In this document: positions 16,430 through 25,007 of the stretch, piece after piece
How positions within the stretch are numbered: the first letter of the stretch is position 1
Layout: every line of letters starts with the position of its first letter
From: an uncultured Eubacterium sp.
GTDB taxonomy: Bacteria > Bacillota > Clostridia > Lachnospirales > Lachnospiraceae
Assembly (NCBI GenBank): GCA_910584645.1
Contig: CAJUAU010000003.1
Coordinates: 181,163-245,162 of the forward strand
DNA: 64,000 bases
Direction: 5' to 3'
The notes under the pieces: model-generated
Told to the model about the DNA's origin: nothing
Database searches by the model: none
The model's input: only the letters and a program-made list of their open reading frames with translations
Program-made: the position numbers and the translations under genes

Positions 16430-18081
16430 TATCGCCCTAATCTGTATATCTTCGCTGTCGTCTTATACCTTCCCATACGCAGTGCCTGTTTGTGGTCAGG
16501 GACAAAGATATCCACCCGGTGGATGTCATTCTCAATCCCTTTGCCGCCCCTGTCCTCTACCGTATACATGGTCCCTTTTATCATAATCTGCGTTCCAAAA
16601 GGATAATGGCTGGACATTGCCACCATACCCGTAGCCGGTTTCTTCCCGCTTGCTGTATTACCTCCTGCCCATTTCCCACAACATTTTTCACAGTTACAGT
16701 AATGTGTCACATCTACCTCAATGGTATAGAGCGGTTCGCCATAGGAAGTATCTGGTGATACTGCAGCATTGTAATCCACTCCTGCCGGTCTGCGCAGTAC
16801 CAGAGAACCGGCATAACTGGGCGTGTTCAGCACCACTCCTTTTCCGCTGGTACAGTGAACCCACATCCCCGTGCCATTCTTATCATAACCGGCAAACATC
16901 AGCACATGGCTCCACGCCTTCCCTCCGGAACCGGCAAGAAACCCTAAATCTCCCGGAAGCAGCTCTGCTTTCGTCACTGCTGTTGTCTTCGGATACTGAC
17001 CGGATGTGCCAGCCCCGATATCCACTCCCAGAGCGGTACTGTATGTCCATGCCGTAAATCCACTGCAGTCCAGTCCATAGGGCCTGATTGTTCCTGTGGA
17101 ATTGGAGCCTGCTGCTGTCACCAGCTTTGGTGTATTCCATTCCTCATTCCAACCGGGGCCGCTTTTCCCACCCCAAAAATACGGCACCTTCCCAACTAAC
17201 GAAAGTGCCGTAGATAAAATATGTTTTCTGGTATCATTGCAGTTCTGGCTGTTCACAAAATCAACCAGTTCCTTGTCTGTCAGACTGACATTCTCCCCGC
17301 TTCCCATAGAACCGTACAGAGCCATCTTCAGTGCTTTTGCCATGTTTTCTATAGCTTCCCGGTAGGTAATGCCAAACTGGTCATAGGTGGCATCCAGATC
17401 AATCCCAAATGCCGTGGCAATCACCGAATTGTCAAAGGTCTGTATAGTACACTCAATATATTTCACCGTTTCCGTGGTGGGTTTCAGTGTCTGCGTCCCT
17501 TTCTTCTGATAATAGGTTTCCTTCTTTGTCCCTGTAATTTCCCCGGCTCCATACACAGGCACCTTTACGGTTATCTTCTTATAAGCATCCACCGTAATTT
17601 CCTTATCACTGGTCAGTGGCTTGTCCTTCACATAATACGTCTTTTCTTCCAGACTGTACTGATAAACCGGTTTGCCGCCTGCCATCCCTATTTTCTTCCT
17701 GCCAGTCACTACCTTTACTTTTTTTGTTTTGTAGGTATCATAAGTAACCGGCACCTGCCTTGTCGTCTCCTTTTCCGCTTGCGTTACCGGGAACATCTCC
17801 CCGCTAACGCCCTCCAGCTTTGCTATCATGTCCTCTTTGCTGACGTTCTGCTGCTGCATGGAAGCGGAATAGGCCGCTAAAATGTAACACACATCATAGC
17901 CTGCCGAACCCTGTGCATGGTTGATAAGGGCCTCCATTGACTCCTCATAATCATATCCGCCATCCGAAATCGCCTTTTCCACCTTTGCCAGCGCCTGGTC
18001 ATAGGCATCGTCCACCACAGCAGACACCGCCTCTGCCAGTTCATCATACTTTCCCTGAAGGGTTTGCCGGCTTTGTCCCAT
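16429..18081 (-). CDS. CD1108-like cell-wall hydrolase: NlpC/P60 + 3D domain (C-terminal part of a frameshifted gene)
   Basis: Peptidoglycan hydrolase expected to open the wall for the mating channel. A helical region of about 100 residues and a Lys/Thr-rich stretch lead to an NlpC/P60 peptidase: GLDCSGFTAW (catalytic Cys), LLPGDLGFL and AWSHVLMFAGY (His). The C-terminus is a 3D/RlpA-like domain (HYCNCEKCCGKWAGG, then DRGGKGIENDIHRVDIFV). No signal or anchor is encoded in this frame; the expected anchor lies upstream in another frame at 18044-18430. The frame opens near 18108 with TTG; the first ATG is 18081, with a weak GGACTGG before it. A one-base indel around 18050-18080 best explains the layout. 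Confidence 0.8.
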   Translation of the reverse strand: MGQSRQTLQGKYDELAEAVSAVVDDAYDQALAKVEKAISDGGYDYEESMEALINHAQGSAGYDVCYILAAYSASMQQQNVSKEDMIAKLEGVSGEMFPVTQAEKETTRQVPVTYDTYKTKKVKVVTGRKKIGMAGGKPVYQYSLEEKTYYVKDKPLTSDKEITVDAYKKITVKVPVYGAGEITGTKKETYYQKKGTQTLKPTTETVKYIECTIQTFDNSVIATAFGIDLDATYDQFGITYREAIENMAKALKMALYGSMGSGENVSLTDKELVDFVNSQNCNDTRKHILSTALSLVGKVPYFWGGKSGPGWNEEWNTPKLVTAAGSNSTGTIRPYGLDCSGFTAWTYSTALGVDIGAGTSGQYPKTTAVTKAELLPGDLGFLAGSGGKAWSHVLMFAGYDKNGTGMWVHCTSGKGVVLNTPSYAGSLVLRRPAGVDYNAAVSPDTSYGEPLYTIEVDVTHYCNCEKCCGKWAGGNTASGKKPATGMVAMSSHYPFGTQIMIKGTMYTVEDRGGKGIENDIHRVDIFVPDHKQALRMGRYKTTAKIYRLGR

Positions 18082-18430
18082 CCAGTCCAAATATGCTGTT
18101 GGACACAATAGAGGGCAGGGACACCACCAGCGTAATCAATATCAGCAGTGCCAGACAAATACAGATGAGTACCTTAAACAGTGAATGCCTCATGGACCAT
18201 GCTGCGGAAAGAACCGCTCCCCACGGACCGCCTGCCGCTGTCCCTGCTGCAATCTCCGACACCGCCTTGCCACCCTCCACACCTGCTTTTACTGTGGCAG
18301 TGGCAGCATTAGCTGTTGCCTGTTTCGCTGCTTCCTGTCCGGCACGGCCTGCCGCCTTTGCCATCTGTCCGGCTGCCTGACCGAAATTATCGCTGCCATC
18401 CCCCATCTGCTGTTTCTCTGGTTCTGCCAC
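18044..18430 (-). CDS. N-terminal membrane-anchor part of the CD1108-like hydrolase (frameshifted)
   Basis: An Ala/Gly-rich cytoplasmic segment (QAAGQMAKAAGRAGQEAAKQ) and a single membrane helix (LFKVLICICLALLILITLVVSL) end with IVSNSIFGLDGTKPANPSGKV and a double TGA stop. In relatives this anchor continues directly into the hydrolase, whose first residues (LQGKYDELAEAV) appear here in the next frame over the same bases. The shift needed is +1; no classic slippery site fits that direction, so an indel (real or sequencing) is likelier than programmed frameshifting. GTG at 18430 follows GAGGTGA; 18439 is an alternative GTG. If real, the hydrolase loses its anchor. Confidence 0.6.
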   Translation of the reverse strand: MAEPEKQQMGDGSDNFGQAAGQMAKAAGRAGQEAAKQATANAATATVKAGVEGGKAVSEIAAGTAAGGPWGAVLSAAWSMRHSLFKVLICICLALLILITLVVSLPSIVSNSIFGLDGTKPANPSGKV

Positions 18431-18511
18431 TGTTATCACCTCATTTCTCTGTATCTCTTACTCCATTCTTTATAAATCCACCAATCCAGCCATTACCATC
18501 AGCTTTTACTA

Positions 18512-20596
18512 TCAACCTTTTCGCCTCGGAACTCTTGTCGCTGAATGATCCCGTTTCTTTGGCTCTGCATACCGCTCCGGTGTACCCCGGTAACGAACCG
18601 ATTCCACGGAAACCGTTCTCACGCTGTCGCCATCGTATACCGGTTTTCCATCTTCATAGACCGGCTTTCTGTCCACGGATGCCTCTCCATGAATGGCATA
18701 CCACTGGCCGCCCCTGCTGTCCTCATATACCTGATACTCGCCACGGGGCGCTGCATACTGGGATGTATCATAAAATCTTGTCCCGGAACCATCCGCATGC
18801 TGGACTTCCATCTGTCCTTCCAGCCGTCTGGAACCATCCACAGAAGATACCTGCTGTTCATATCCCGGCATGAATGCCTGGAACTGAGACTGATTGTAGG
18901 CATCTGCCGCCTCCCCGGACTCAAATACCGGTGTCTGTGCGTGCTGCTGCATCGCATACCAATCCACGCCATCGGAAGCCTGTATGCTGCCATGCGGGGC
19001 ATCCGGCTCCTCATAAAAGGCACTGCTGTACCACAGGGAATTGCCGCTTTCCGTAGATGCCTCCAGTACGCCCTCATCCACGGTACGGAGCATGGTATCC
19101 TCCGGCAGATCTGGAAACATCTCACTGATCCTTGCTGCCTCGGATATGTCCCCTGCAAATCCCGGTGTGCCAAAGAAAGCACCTGCGCCATCCCCGGCTG
19201 CCGTCTGGTACCACATGCTGCCGTCTGCCGCTTCCACCAGCGAGGACGGTCCATCCGGTTTCTCAAACTGGTTCTTATCATACAGGTTCAGTTCTGCCAT
19301 CCGGCCATCCGGTGACATTGCTGTGGTACTGATCTTTCCTCCGGAAATCTGCGTATCCTTTAAAGGAACCCCCTTCAACTGAGGCATGTAGTTAGCAAGG
19401 CTCTTATCCGCAATCTCCCCGCCAATCGTCCCGGACATCTTTGGATTTCTTGATGCCACGGAAGCAATGGAATCACTGGTCAGTGTGGCACCATTTCTGG
19501 CTGCCATCCCGCCAAAGGCCCTGCCCACAAATCCAAGACCGCCTCCTGCTCCCATACGGACACCGCCATCCACAACCGCATCCCTGACATAGCTGTTACT
19601 CTTAAACTTTCCGGCAAAGCCTGCCGCTGCTGCTCCTGCCCCGGTTGCTGCCGCACTGCTTCCACCGCCAAAGACACTGCCTGCACTCCTTGCACCACTG
19701 CCAAGACCACTCACAGCCCTCGCCGCCATCATCAGTTCCAATCCCATGCTGCTTCCGGTCTGGGCGACATTAAGCCCCATCGCTGCCAGATAGCTGTCAA
19801 ACTTCTGTGCCGTCTTCAGAAAAGCGATGGCGCAGAACAGCCACAGGAAAATACTTCCGTTTCCATTCGACACTTCCCCGCCGTTTCCCACATACTGGCC
19901 AACCGAAGTTGAAAACCCCCGCAGAAACCACACATTCATGACCAGCAGTAAAAGCTGGGAGCCTACCATCCGGCACCAGGACTTAAAAACCGGCACCGTT
20001 GTTTTGGATGCCCCCATGGAAAAAGCAAGAGGAGAGGTATAACAAAGCACCCCTACCACGATGTATCTCTCCACCGTCTCCAACAGCAATTTGAAATAAT
20101 TCCATCCCAGTGCAATCATCAGGATGACCAAGAGCAGCAGACCAACCACCGTCGCAATAGAGATAATCGTTGTCAGCCCGTTTTTTAGGGCATTCTCCAC
20201 TCCCACAAAAGTAAAGTCCTCTTTCTTCATCTTCACTTCCATCAGTGCCGTATATGGTGCTGTGGCAATATTTAACGTAATCTGAAAAATCGGTTTCGCA
20301 TACCCAATCAAAAGGGCAGACAGGCTGCTCCTTGCCAGCAACGTCCACGGATTCTCCGCCTCTGTGACCGGTCCTCCAAACACCCGGAACAGCTGCCACA
20401 CCGTTATTAAAAAAAGAATTGCCCATGCGGTATACTGCATAATGGTAAACGCCTTAGTCACAAAAGGAAAATATTCCTCCATAGCGGTCATATCCGTCCC
20501 CAGTGCATCCAGAAACAGACCGGATACGGCATCCATTATTTCTGATACAATGCTGCTGATCCATGTGACAATCCCTTCAAATATCCAGTCAAGCAT
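18512..20596 (-). CDS. TrbL/VirB6-like conjugal transfer membrane protein
   Basis: 694 residues. The N-terminal ~300 carry at least six hydrophobic segments (for example IMQYTAWAILFLITVWQLF, VVGLLLLVILMIALGWNYF, GSIFLWLFCAIAFLKTAQKF), the fold of TrbL/VirB6 inner-membrane channel components. A Gly/Ala/Ser-rich linker follows, then a soluble C-terminal half with repeated short motifs of the form EADGSMWYQTAA, DEGVLEASTESGNSLWYSSA and ASDGVDWYAM, possibly a surface or chaperone-like repeat. ATG at 20596 with GGAGGTGG upstream. It sits between the VirB2-like pilin and the cell-wall hydrolase, as in related ICEs. Confidence 0.88.
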   Translation of the reverse strand: MLDWIFEGIVTWISSIVSEIMDAVSGLFLDALGTDMTAMEEYFPFVTKAFTIMQYTAWAILFLITVWQLFRVFGGPVTEAENPWTLLARSSLSALLIGYAKPIFQITLNIATAPYTALMEVKMKKEDFTFVGVENALKNGLTTIISIATVVGLLLLVILMIALGWNYFKLLLETVERYIVVGVLCYTSPLAFSMGASKTTVPVFKSWCRMVGSQLLLLVMNVWFLRGFSTSVGQYVGNGGEVSNGNGSIFLWLFCAIAFLKTAQKFDSYLAAMGLNVAQTGSSMGLELMMAARAVSGLGSGARSAGSVFGGGSSAAATGAGAAAAGFAGKFKSNSYVRDAVVDGGVRMGAGGGLGFVGRAFGGMAARNGATLTSDSIASVASRNPKMSGTIGGEIADKSLANYMPQLKGVPLKDTQISGGKISTTAMSPDGRMAELNLYDKNQFEKPDGPSSLVEAADGSMWYQTAAGDGAGAFFGTPGFAGDISEAARISEMFPDLPEDTMLRTVDEGVLEASTESGNSLWYSSAFYEEPDAPHGSIQASDGVDWYAMQQHAQTPVFESGEAADAYNQSQFQAFMPGYEQQVSSVDGSRRLEGQMEVQHADGSGTRFYDTSQYAAPRGEYQVYEDSRGGQWYAIHGEASVDRKPVYEDGKPVYDGDSVRTVSVESVRYRGTPERYAEPKKRDHSATRVPRRKG

Positions 20597-20630
20597 TTTT
20601 TACCACCTCCAATCCTGCTTGACTTTTGCA

Positions 20631-21011
20631 TTAGCCCTTGTAACTTCCGCCAGCAATCAACGGCTGCAGGTAGGCTACAATAAATCCCAGTGAATTGAGC
20701 ACAATCCATGTGACCACAATCCGCTTAAGCCAGCTGGTCGCCTCATCCACGGCACGCTGATTTCTGGAAATCATACGGACAATCAGTGCAATGGCTGCCG
20801 CTGTGACACCCACAATGGTGCTAATTCCCACGATCTCACCATACACATCCTTCATAATGGTGGAAAAGCGGTTCCAGATGGTATCTCCGCCGCCCTTATC
20901 CTTTGCCGCCAGAACCGGCTGCAGGGAAATGAGCATCATGGATAACATCCCCACAGCAGACCAGTAGACCGTCCGCAGGCGGTTACTTCCCGCTTTCAGT
21001 TTCTTTACCAT
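20631..21011 (-). CDS. VirB2/TrbC-like pilin-type membrane protein
   Basis: 126 residues. A signal-like N-terminus (VYWSAVGMLSMMLISLQPVLA) with predicted cleavage after VLA is followed by two hydrophobic helices, EIVGISTIVGVTAAAIALIV and IVVTWIVLNSLGFIVAYLQPL, split by a charged loop. This is the layout of VirB2/TrbC pilins. AGGAGG lies 6 bases before the ATG at 21011. It begins the transfer-channel block, behind a terminator-like hairpin. Assignment is from layout and gene order. Confidence 0.75.
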   Translation of the reverse strand: MVKKLKAGSNRLRTVYWSAVGMLSMMLISLQPVLAAKDKGGGDTIWNRFSTIMKDVYGEIVGISTIVGVTAAAIALIVRMISRNQRAVDEATSWLKRIVVTWIVLNSLGFIVAYLQPLIAGGSYKG

Positions 21012-21051
21012 GCTTCAACCTCCTTTGCATGTCTGCCTTTGAACAAGGCAT

Positions 21052-21095
21052 AAAAAAATACCGTTTCAAAAGCCATAAAGCTCTCAAAACGGCAT
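21052..21095 (-). terminator. Terminator/attenuator before the VirB2-like gene
   Basis: On the minus strand GCCGTTTTGAGAGC and GGCTTTTGAAACGG pair and are followed by ATTTTTTT. It lies after the 21238 gene and 40 bases before the pilin start, so it could end the early operon or control entry into the transfer genes. A small hairpin (TGCCTT/AAGGCA, 21034-21051) follows. Confidence 0.75.
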
Positions 21096-21237
21096 CTTCT
21101 GCCTGCGTTCCATACCTAAAAGTTCTTTGTCCTGTGGGCATCTCCCACTTTTGGACAATACCACTATACACCTTTTTCATTTGCATGTCATCGGCTGTGG
21201 TGTGCCAATTTCGTGCCAATTTTGTGCCATGTATTTT

Positions 21238-21864
21238 TCACTCCATTCCTTCAATCAATGCCACCATCTCCAGCCACACATCCACATCACTATCTGGTGC
21301 CGCCCACAGTCTGATAGACAGTATCGTAATCGCCTGCTGTCTAAGCCGATAATAATGCCTTGATGACATGTCCAGCCGATACAACAGTTCATGATGGCTC
21401 AGTTTCTCTGGTGCTATGTAGGTCAGATAAATCAACTGATACAACCTCTCCCCATTCTCCGGCTTTTTCTTCAACACAGTCAGCGCCTCATTTACCCTGT
21501 CCAAAAGCAATCTTGATTTCTGGATTCCCTCCAGCCTACTCTCCAACTTCCGGTTGCCCCATGACATCTCCAGATCCACTTGCTCTAATAGCGCATCTAC
21601 TCCCTCAAAGGGCTTTTCGAGTTCTCCTGCAACATTCTCTGGGAAGCACTCAAATAGCCACACAATCGTCCGATAATGTTGTAATAACATCATGGTATTG
21701 TGGTAGGTATTCTTCTGTTTTTCCTTCCTTGCTTCCCTGACCTTTTCATTGTCTATCCCGATATCCGGAAGAATCCCCCTGTTCGTTAGCAAACCAATCA
21801 TGGCATCCGACTGTACCTGCATCTTTTCCTGCTGCTCTAATCTATCTCCATCTGCTCTACTCAT
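21238..21864 (-). CDS. Unrecognised ICE protein with a sigma-region-4-like helix-turn-helix
   Basis: 208 residues, mostly charged helices. Near the C-terminus, LSHHELLYRLDMSSRHYYRLRQQAITILSIRLW has the spacing of a sigma region 4 / ArpU-like helix-turn-helix, so a DNA-binding regulator is possible. AGGAGAG is 8 bases before the ATG at 21864, which overlaps the upstream gene by 8 bases. It ends at the terminator before the pilin gene. I do not recognise the family; it may control the transfer operon. Confidence 0.6.
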   Translation of the reverse strand: MSRADGDRLEQQEKMQVQSDAMIGLLTNRGILPDIGIDNEKVREARKEKQKNTYHNTMMLLQHYRTIVWLFECFPENVAGELEKPFEGVDALLEQVDLEMSWGNRKLESRLEGIQKSRLLLDRVNEALTVLKKKPENGERLYQLIYLTYIAPEKLSHHELLYRLDMSSRHYYRLRQQAITILSIRLWAAPDSDVDVWLEMVALIEGME

Positions 21865-22939
21865 AAAATAAACTCTCCTTTGCTATTTTGGTCAGATCCA
21901 CAGCCCCACAGGGACCCCGTATCTGCTTTCTGTCCTGAACTGCCAGTGTAGTTATATTTACTCTCTGGCAGTCATAATTACAATTCTTACAATTCCTACA
22001 CAGAGAAAGATACGTGTATATTATAGTGCCTGAATGTGCAACGCGGGATTTCTCCCCCGACTCATCCTTAATCTCAGACTCATTCCCAGTTTCCACTAGA
22101 TCACAAGTCAGTTTCCTTGAGTACCATGCAACCATCCGACTTAGATGTTCATGTTCAGAGCCTTTCTTTGGCACATCTATACTTAATTCCCGTATCTGTC
22201 CTACTGTTTTCATAATCTCTTCCTGTTCAGGAAGTGAAACCTCGGCATCCACCGGATACCTTTTATTAAAAATGAGACAGCCATAAGAACTGGAAAGACG
22301 GTACAGAGCAAAGACATCCCCATGCTTCTTAAAAAATCTCCATACTTTTGTCTTTTCCCAGCCCCAACGCTGTCCCAGGGTTTCCAAAGTCAAAATGGCA
22401 CCATACTTTCCATACTGGACTGCAGGTGCCATAAAAGAAAACGCATTGTTTGGATCTCCTGTCACAGTATGACACCACAAATCCAGCCATGCGTCCGCTT
22501 CATCAAATATATAATGTTCTCTTACCAATCGTTCCGTGATATTACGTGGGAGGCATAAAAAACCGTACCCATTTGTTGTGTATACCGCCCCTTTCATACA
22601 GGCTGCCCCGGAACATTTCCGAACCCAGTCTGTAATCTGGTATGTAAATTTCTTTGTATCCTGATTCAACTCATAGCGGACATATCCTAACTGCTGCAGT
22701 TTTTCCATTGTATCCAGTGCCTTTTTCCGGCTCTTTGTTTCCAAAATACTTTTCAGACCAACTACACCACCAGCCCACATCCCCGGAATCACAGTATTGG
22801 TATAACCACAGTACAGGGAAGTTCCTTTCCGAAATGCCGCACGGGATGCCAGCCTTACCCAGTCACCCAGTACCCCCTTGCCCTCTGGGACAATGTTACG
22901 GGGCAGTTTTACCCACTCATAGTGCCATAGACACTTCAT
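21857..22939 (-). CDS. Unrecognised ICE-borne protein, possibly replication or regulation related
   Basis: 360 residues. ATG at 22939 with GGAGGT 7 bases upstream (the frame opens 9 bases earlier). The start KCLWHYEWVKLPRNIVPEGK and the middle block WDLWCHTVTGDPNN-like region (DAWLDLWCHTVTGD) look conserved. A segment LTLETLGQRWGWEKTKVWRFFKKHGDVFALYRL reads as a winged helix. The C-terminus has a Cys cluster (LCRNCKNCNYDC) that could bind metal. In Firmicutes plasmids and ICEs, proteins of this shape often act in replication initiation, but no signature confirms it. It overlaps the next gene by 8 bases. Confidence 0.6.
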   Translation of the reverse strand: MKCLWHYEWVKLPRNIVPEGKGVLGDWVRLASRAAFRKGTSLYCGYTNTVIPGMWAGGVVGLKSILETKSRKKALDTMEKLQQLGYVRYELNQDTKKFTYQITDWVRKCSGAACMKGAVYTTNGYGFLCLPRNITERLVREHYIFDEADAWLDLWCHTVTGDPNNAFSFMAPAVQYGKYGAILTLETLGQRWGWEKTKVWRFFKKHGDVFALYRLSSSYGCLIFNKRYPVDAEVSLPEQEEIMKTVGQIRELSIDVPKKGSEHEHLSRMVAWYSRKLTCDLVETGNESEIKDESGEKSRVAHSGTIIYTYLSLCRNCKNCNYDCQRVNITTLAVQDRKQIRGPCGAVDLTKIAKESLFYE

Positions 22940-22973
22940 AAGGAACACCTCCTGTAAATTGGCATTAAAATAA

Positions 22974-22999
22974 GGCAGTCCCTAAACGAAACTGCCCTG
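22974..22999 (-). terminator. Weak terminator after DUF5348 gene
   Basis: On the minus strand GGCAGT and ACTGCC pair around a 13-base loop, followed by TTATTTT. It lies in the gap after the DUF5348 stop and before the 22939 start. Confidence 0.5.
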
Positions 23000-23016
23000 G
23001 CAAACAATATGCAATA

Positions 23017-23235
23017 TCAAATTTTCACTGGCAACCCAATCAATGAATCTGCATCCACACCAACCAGATACCATTTGCTATTTAAGTCCATTTCAATACG
23101 TGTGCGAATCCATTTACCGCCAACCATGACTTCCATACCATCTCCACAATGCAGACCGCCATAATACTCTTCTAATCCAAAACGTATGTCCATGCGTCCA
23201 CTTTCTTCATTATAAATCAATGCACCTTTTCTCAT
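23017..23235 (-). CDS. DUF5348-like small ICE protein
   Basis: 72 residues, ATG at 23235 with GGAGG 7 bases upstream. The sequence IRFGLEEYYGGLHCGDGMEV, followed by KWIRTRIEMDLNSKWYLVGV, fits DUF5348, a small beta-rich family of mobile elements. No catalytic motif. It is the last gene before the right end of the ICE, and a terminator-like hairpin at 23265-23304 separates it from the chromosomal rpmF gene. Confidence 0.65.
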   Translation of the reverse strand: MRKGALIYNEESGRMDIRFGLEEYYGGLHCGDGMEVMVGGKWIRTRIEMDLNSKWYLVGVDADSLIGLPVKI

Positions 23236-23264
23236 AATATCGCCTCCATAAAATCCTTTGCACG

Positions 23265-23304
23265 CAAAAAAGCCAATACATCCATTTTCATAGATATATT
23301 GGCT
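23265..23304 (-). terminator. Terminator or attenuator between rpmF and the ICE
   Basis: On the minus strand AGCCAATATATC and GATGTATTGGCT pair (one mismatch) and are followed by TTTTTTGCG. It either ends read-through from rpmF or attenuates an ICE promoter upstream of DUF5348. Confidence 0.7.
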
Positions 23305-23335
23305 TCATGTACACTTTTGCAAAAATGTGTTCCTG

Positions 23336-23460
23336 CAGAAACTTAACCCAAAAATATTATAATCCTTCTTTCGTTAGCCTATTGGGTTAAAATTGGGTTA
23401 AATTCTCTTTCTTAAACCAAAAAGTCCTTCGCAAACCACCGATTTTACGGGGCTTAACGC
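23336..23460. other. Probable ICE right-end/attachment region
   Basis: This gap separates ICE genes from rpmF. It holds two direct copies of TTGGGTTAAA (23383-23392, 23394-23403) and an inverted copy TTAACCCAAA (23344-23353), a pattern typical of arm-type recombinase or excisionase sites. The exact crossover cannot be placed because the other ICE end is outside the window. Confidence 0.45.
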
Positions 23461-23643
23461 TTATTCAGCACTAGCAAGAATCTCTTTTTTATTGTAGCTG
23501 CCACAGTTTTTGCAAACTCTGTGTGGAACCATCAGCTCTCCGCATTTACTGCACTTTACCAATGTAGGAGCTGTCATTTTCCAGTTTGCTCTACGTTTGT
23601 CTCTTCTTGACTTTGAAGATTTATTCTTAGGACAGATTGACAT
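23461..23643 (-). CDS. rpmF: 50S ribosomal protein L32
   Basis: Component of the large ribosomal subunit. 60 residues with the basic N-terminus SKSRRDKRRANWKM and the zinc ribbon CSKCGELMVPHRVCKNCG, all four cysteines present. AAGGAGGTG precedes the ATG. It has its own near-consensus promoter at 23682-23710. In many Clostridia a DUF177 (yceD) gene sits between ackA and rpmF; here only 98 bases separate them and no such gene is present. The ICE lies immediately downstream. Confidence 0.97.
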   Translation of the reverse strand: MSICPKNKSSKSRRDKRRANWKMTAPTLVKCSKCGELMVPHRVCKNCGSYNKKEILASAE

Positions 23644-23681
23644 GTCATTACACCTCCTTAATATCTGAAAACACTTCTACC

Positions 23682-23710
23682 ATTATATCGGTAAGACCAT
23701 AGTTTGTCAA
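23682..23710 (-). promoter_or_regulatory. Consensus sigma-A promoter of rpmF
   Basis: TTGACA (23705-23710) and TATAAT (23682-23687) on the minus strand, 17 bases apart; both hexamers are perfect. Confidence 0.9.
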
Positions 23711-23741
23711 CACTTTTTTACATTTCTGACAATATTTTGGC

Positions 23742-24932
23742 TTATCCGATCAATTCCACGGTTTCCCTGGCAATGGCAAGCTCTTCGTTGGTCGGAACCA
23801 CCATTACTTTCACCTTACTGTCCGCGGTAGATACCACCTTTTCCTCACTGCGGATGGCATTTTCTTTCTGGTCGATCTTTACACCGAGATATCCGAGATA
23901 GCTGCAGATATATTCCCGCATAATATTATTGTTTTCGCCAAGACCGGCGGTAAATACGATAGCGTCCACTCCGTTCATGGCGGCGGTATAAGCACCGATG
24001 TATTTTGCCACACGATAACCAAATACGTCCTGTGCCAGCTGCGCCCTCTCATTGCCTTCTTCTGCTGCTTTCTCCAGATCACGGAAATCGCTGGAGATTC
24101 CGGAGAGACCATAAACTCCGGATTCCTTATTCAGAAGATTCATAACCTCTTCCAGGGATTTCCCCATATTGTGAGCCAGATATTCAATGATCGCCGGATC
24201 GATGTCACCACTTCTGGTTCCCATCACGAGCCCCTCCAGCGGTGTCAGCCCCATGCTGGTGTCCACGGACTTTCCATTCTTTACCGCAGAAATGCTGGCA
24301 CCATTCCCCAGGTGGCAGACTATAACCTTGGAATTGTCCGGATCCAGTCCCAGCAGCTCGATGGCACGTGCGGATACAAAACTATGGCTGGTACCATGGA
24401 ATCCATAACGGCGCACTTTATATTTTTCATAACAATCATAGGGAAGACCATACAAAAATGCCACTGGATCCATAGTCTGGTGAAATGCCGTGTCAAAAAC
24501 AGCCGTATTCGGTACTCCCGGCATGATCGCCTGACAGGCACGGATCCCGATGAGATTCGCCGGATTATGTAACGGTGCCAGAGGATTGCACTCCTCGATC
24601 GCCGCCATCACATCATCATCAATGACAACGGAAGAGGCAAATTTTTCTCCTCCGTGTACCACCCGGTGTCCGATGGCATCAATTTCCGACAGGTCTCCAA
24701 TGACTCCATAAGTTTTATCCGTAAGCTCCTCCAGAACTAATTTCACCGCCACTTCGTGATCCGGCATGTCTTTGTTGATCACGACTTTTTCACCACCTGC
24801 CGGTGTGTGATTCAGGCGTCCATCTATTCCAATCCTCTCACAGATCCCAACGGCAAGCGCCTGTTCCGTCTCGGAATCGATCAGCTGGTATTTGAGGGAA
24901 GAACTTCCACAATTGATCACTAATACTTTCAT
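23742..24932 (-). CDS. ackA: Acetate kinase
   Basis: Converts acetyl phosphate and ADP to acetate and ATP, the energy-yielding end of acetate fermentation; cytoplasmic. 396 residues, the usual length. Seen motifs: N-terminal VLVINCGSSSLKYQL, NPANLIG, the TAFHQTMD and YGFHGTSHSF signature, CHLGNGASI and the adenosine-binding FTAGLGENN. The frame opens farther upstream, but the ATG at 24932 starts the family's conserved MKVLVINCG and follows AAGGAA. Its promoter overlaps the end of degV. The acetyl phosphate source could be fed by the pyruvate:ferredoxin oxidoreductase at 40343; no pta gene is in the window. Confidence 0.98.
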   Translation of the reverse strand: MKVLVINCGSSSLKYQLIDSETEQALAVGICERIGIDGRLNHTPAGGEKVVINKDMPDHEVAVKLVLEELTDKTYGVIGDLSEIDAIGHRVVHGGEKFASSVVIDDDVMAAIEECNPLAPLHNPANLIGIRACQAIMPGVPNTAVFDTAFHQTMDPVAFLYGLPYDCYEKYKVRRYGFHGTSHSFVSARAIELLGLDPDNSKVIVCHLGNGASISAVKNGKSVDTSMGLTPLEGLVMGTRSGDIDPAIIEYLAHNMGKSLEEVMNLLNKESGVYGLSGISSDFRDLEKAAEEGNERAQLAQDVFGYRVAKYIGAYTAAMNGVDAIVFTAGLGENNNIMREYICSYLGYLGVKIDQKENAIRSEEKVVSTADSKVKVMVVPTNEELAIARETVELIG

Positions 24933-24978
24933 TCCATTTCCTTCTTTCTGGTTTATAACCCAAAATTCATACTTTTTT

Positions 24979-25007
24979 ATTATACAACTGTGATTTTTAA
25001 ATTTCAA
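24979..25007 (-). promoter_or_regulatory. Promoter of ackA
   Basis: TTGAAA (25002-25007) and TATAAT (24979-24984) with 17-base spacing on the minus strand. The -35 overlaps the degV stop codon. Confidence 0.75.

Noticed and set aside
18055..18075. Programmed -1 frameshift at GGGAAAG in the split hydrolase
   Set aside because: The heptamer fits a -1 shift from the hydrolase frame into the anchor frame, but the shift needed is +1 in the other direction.
20983..21219. A 78-codon minus-strand frame before the VirB2-like gene
   Set aside because: It runs straight through a strong terminator-like hairpin and overlaps the pilin start; composition is not protein-like.
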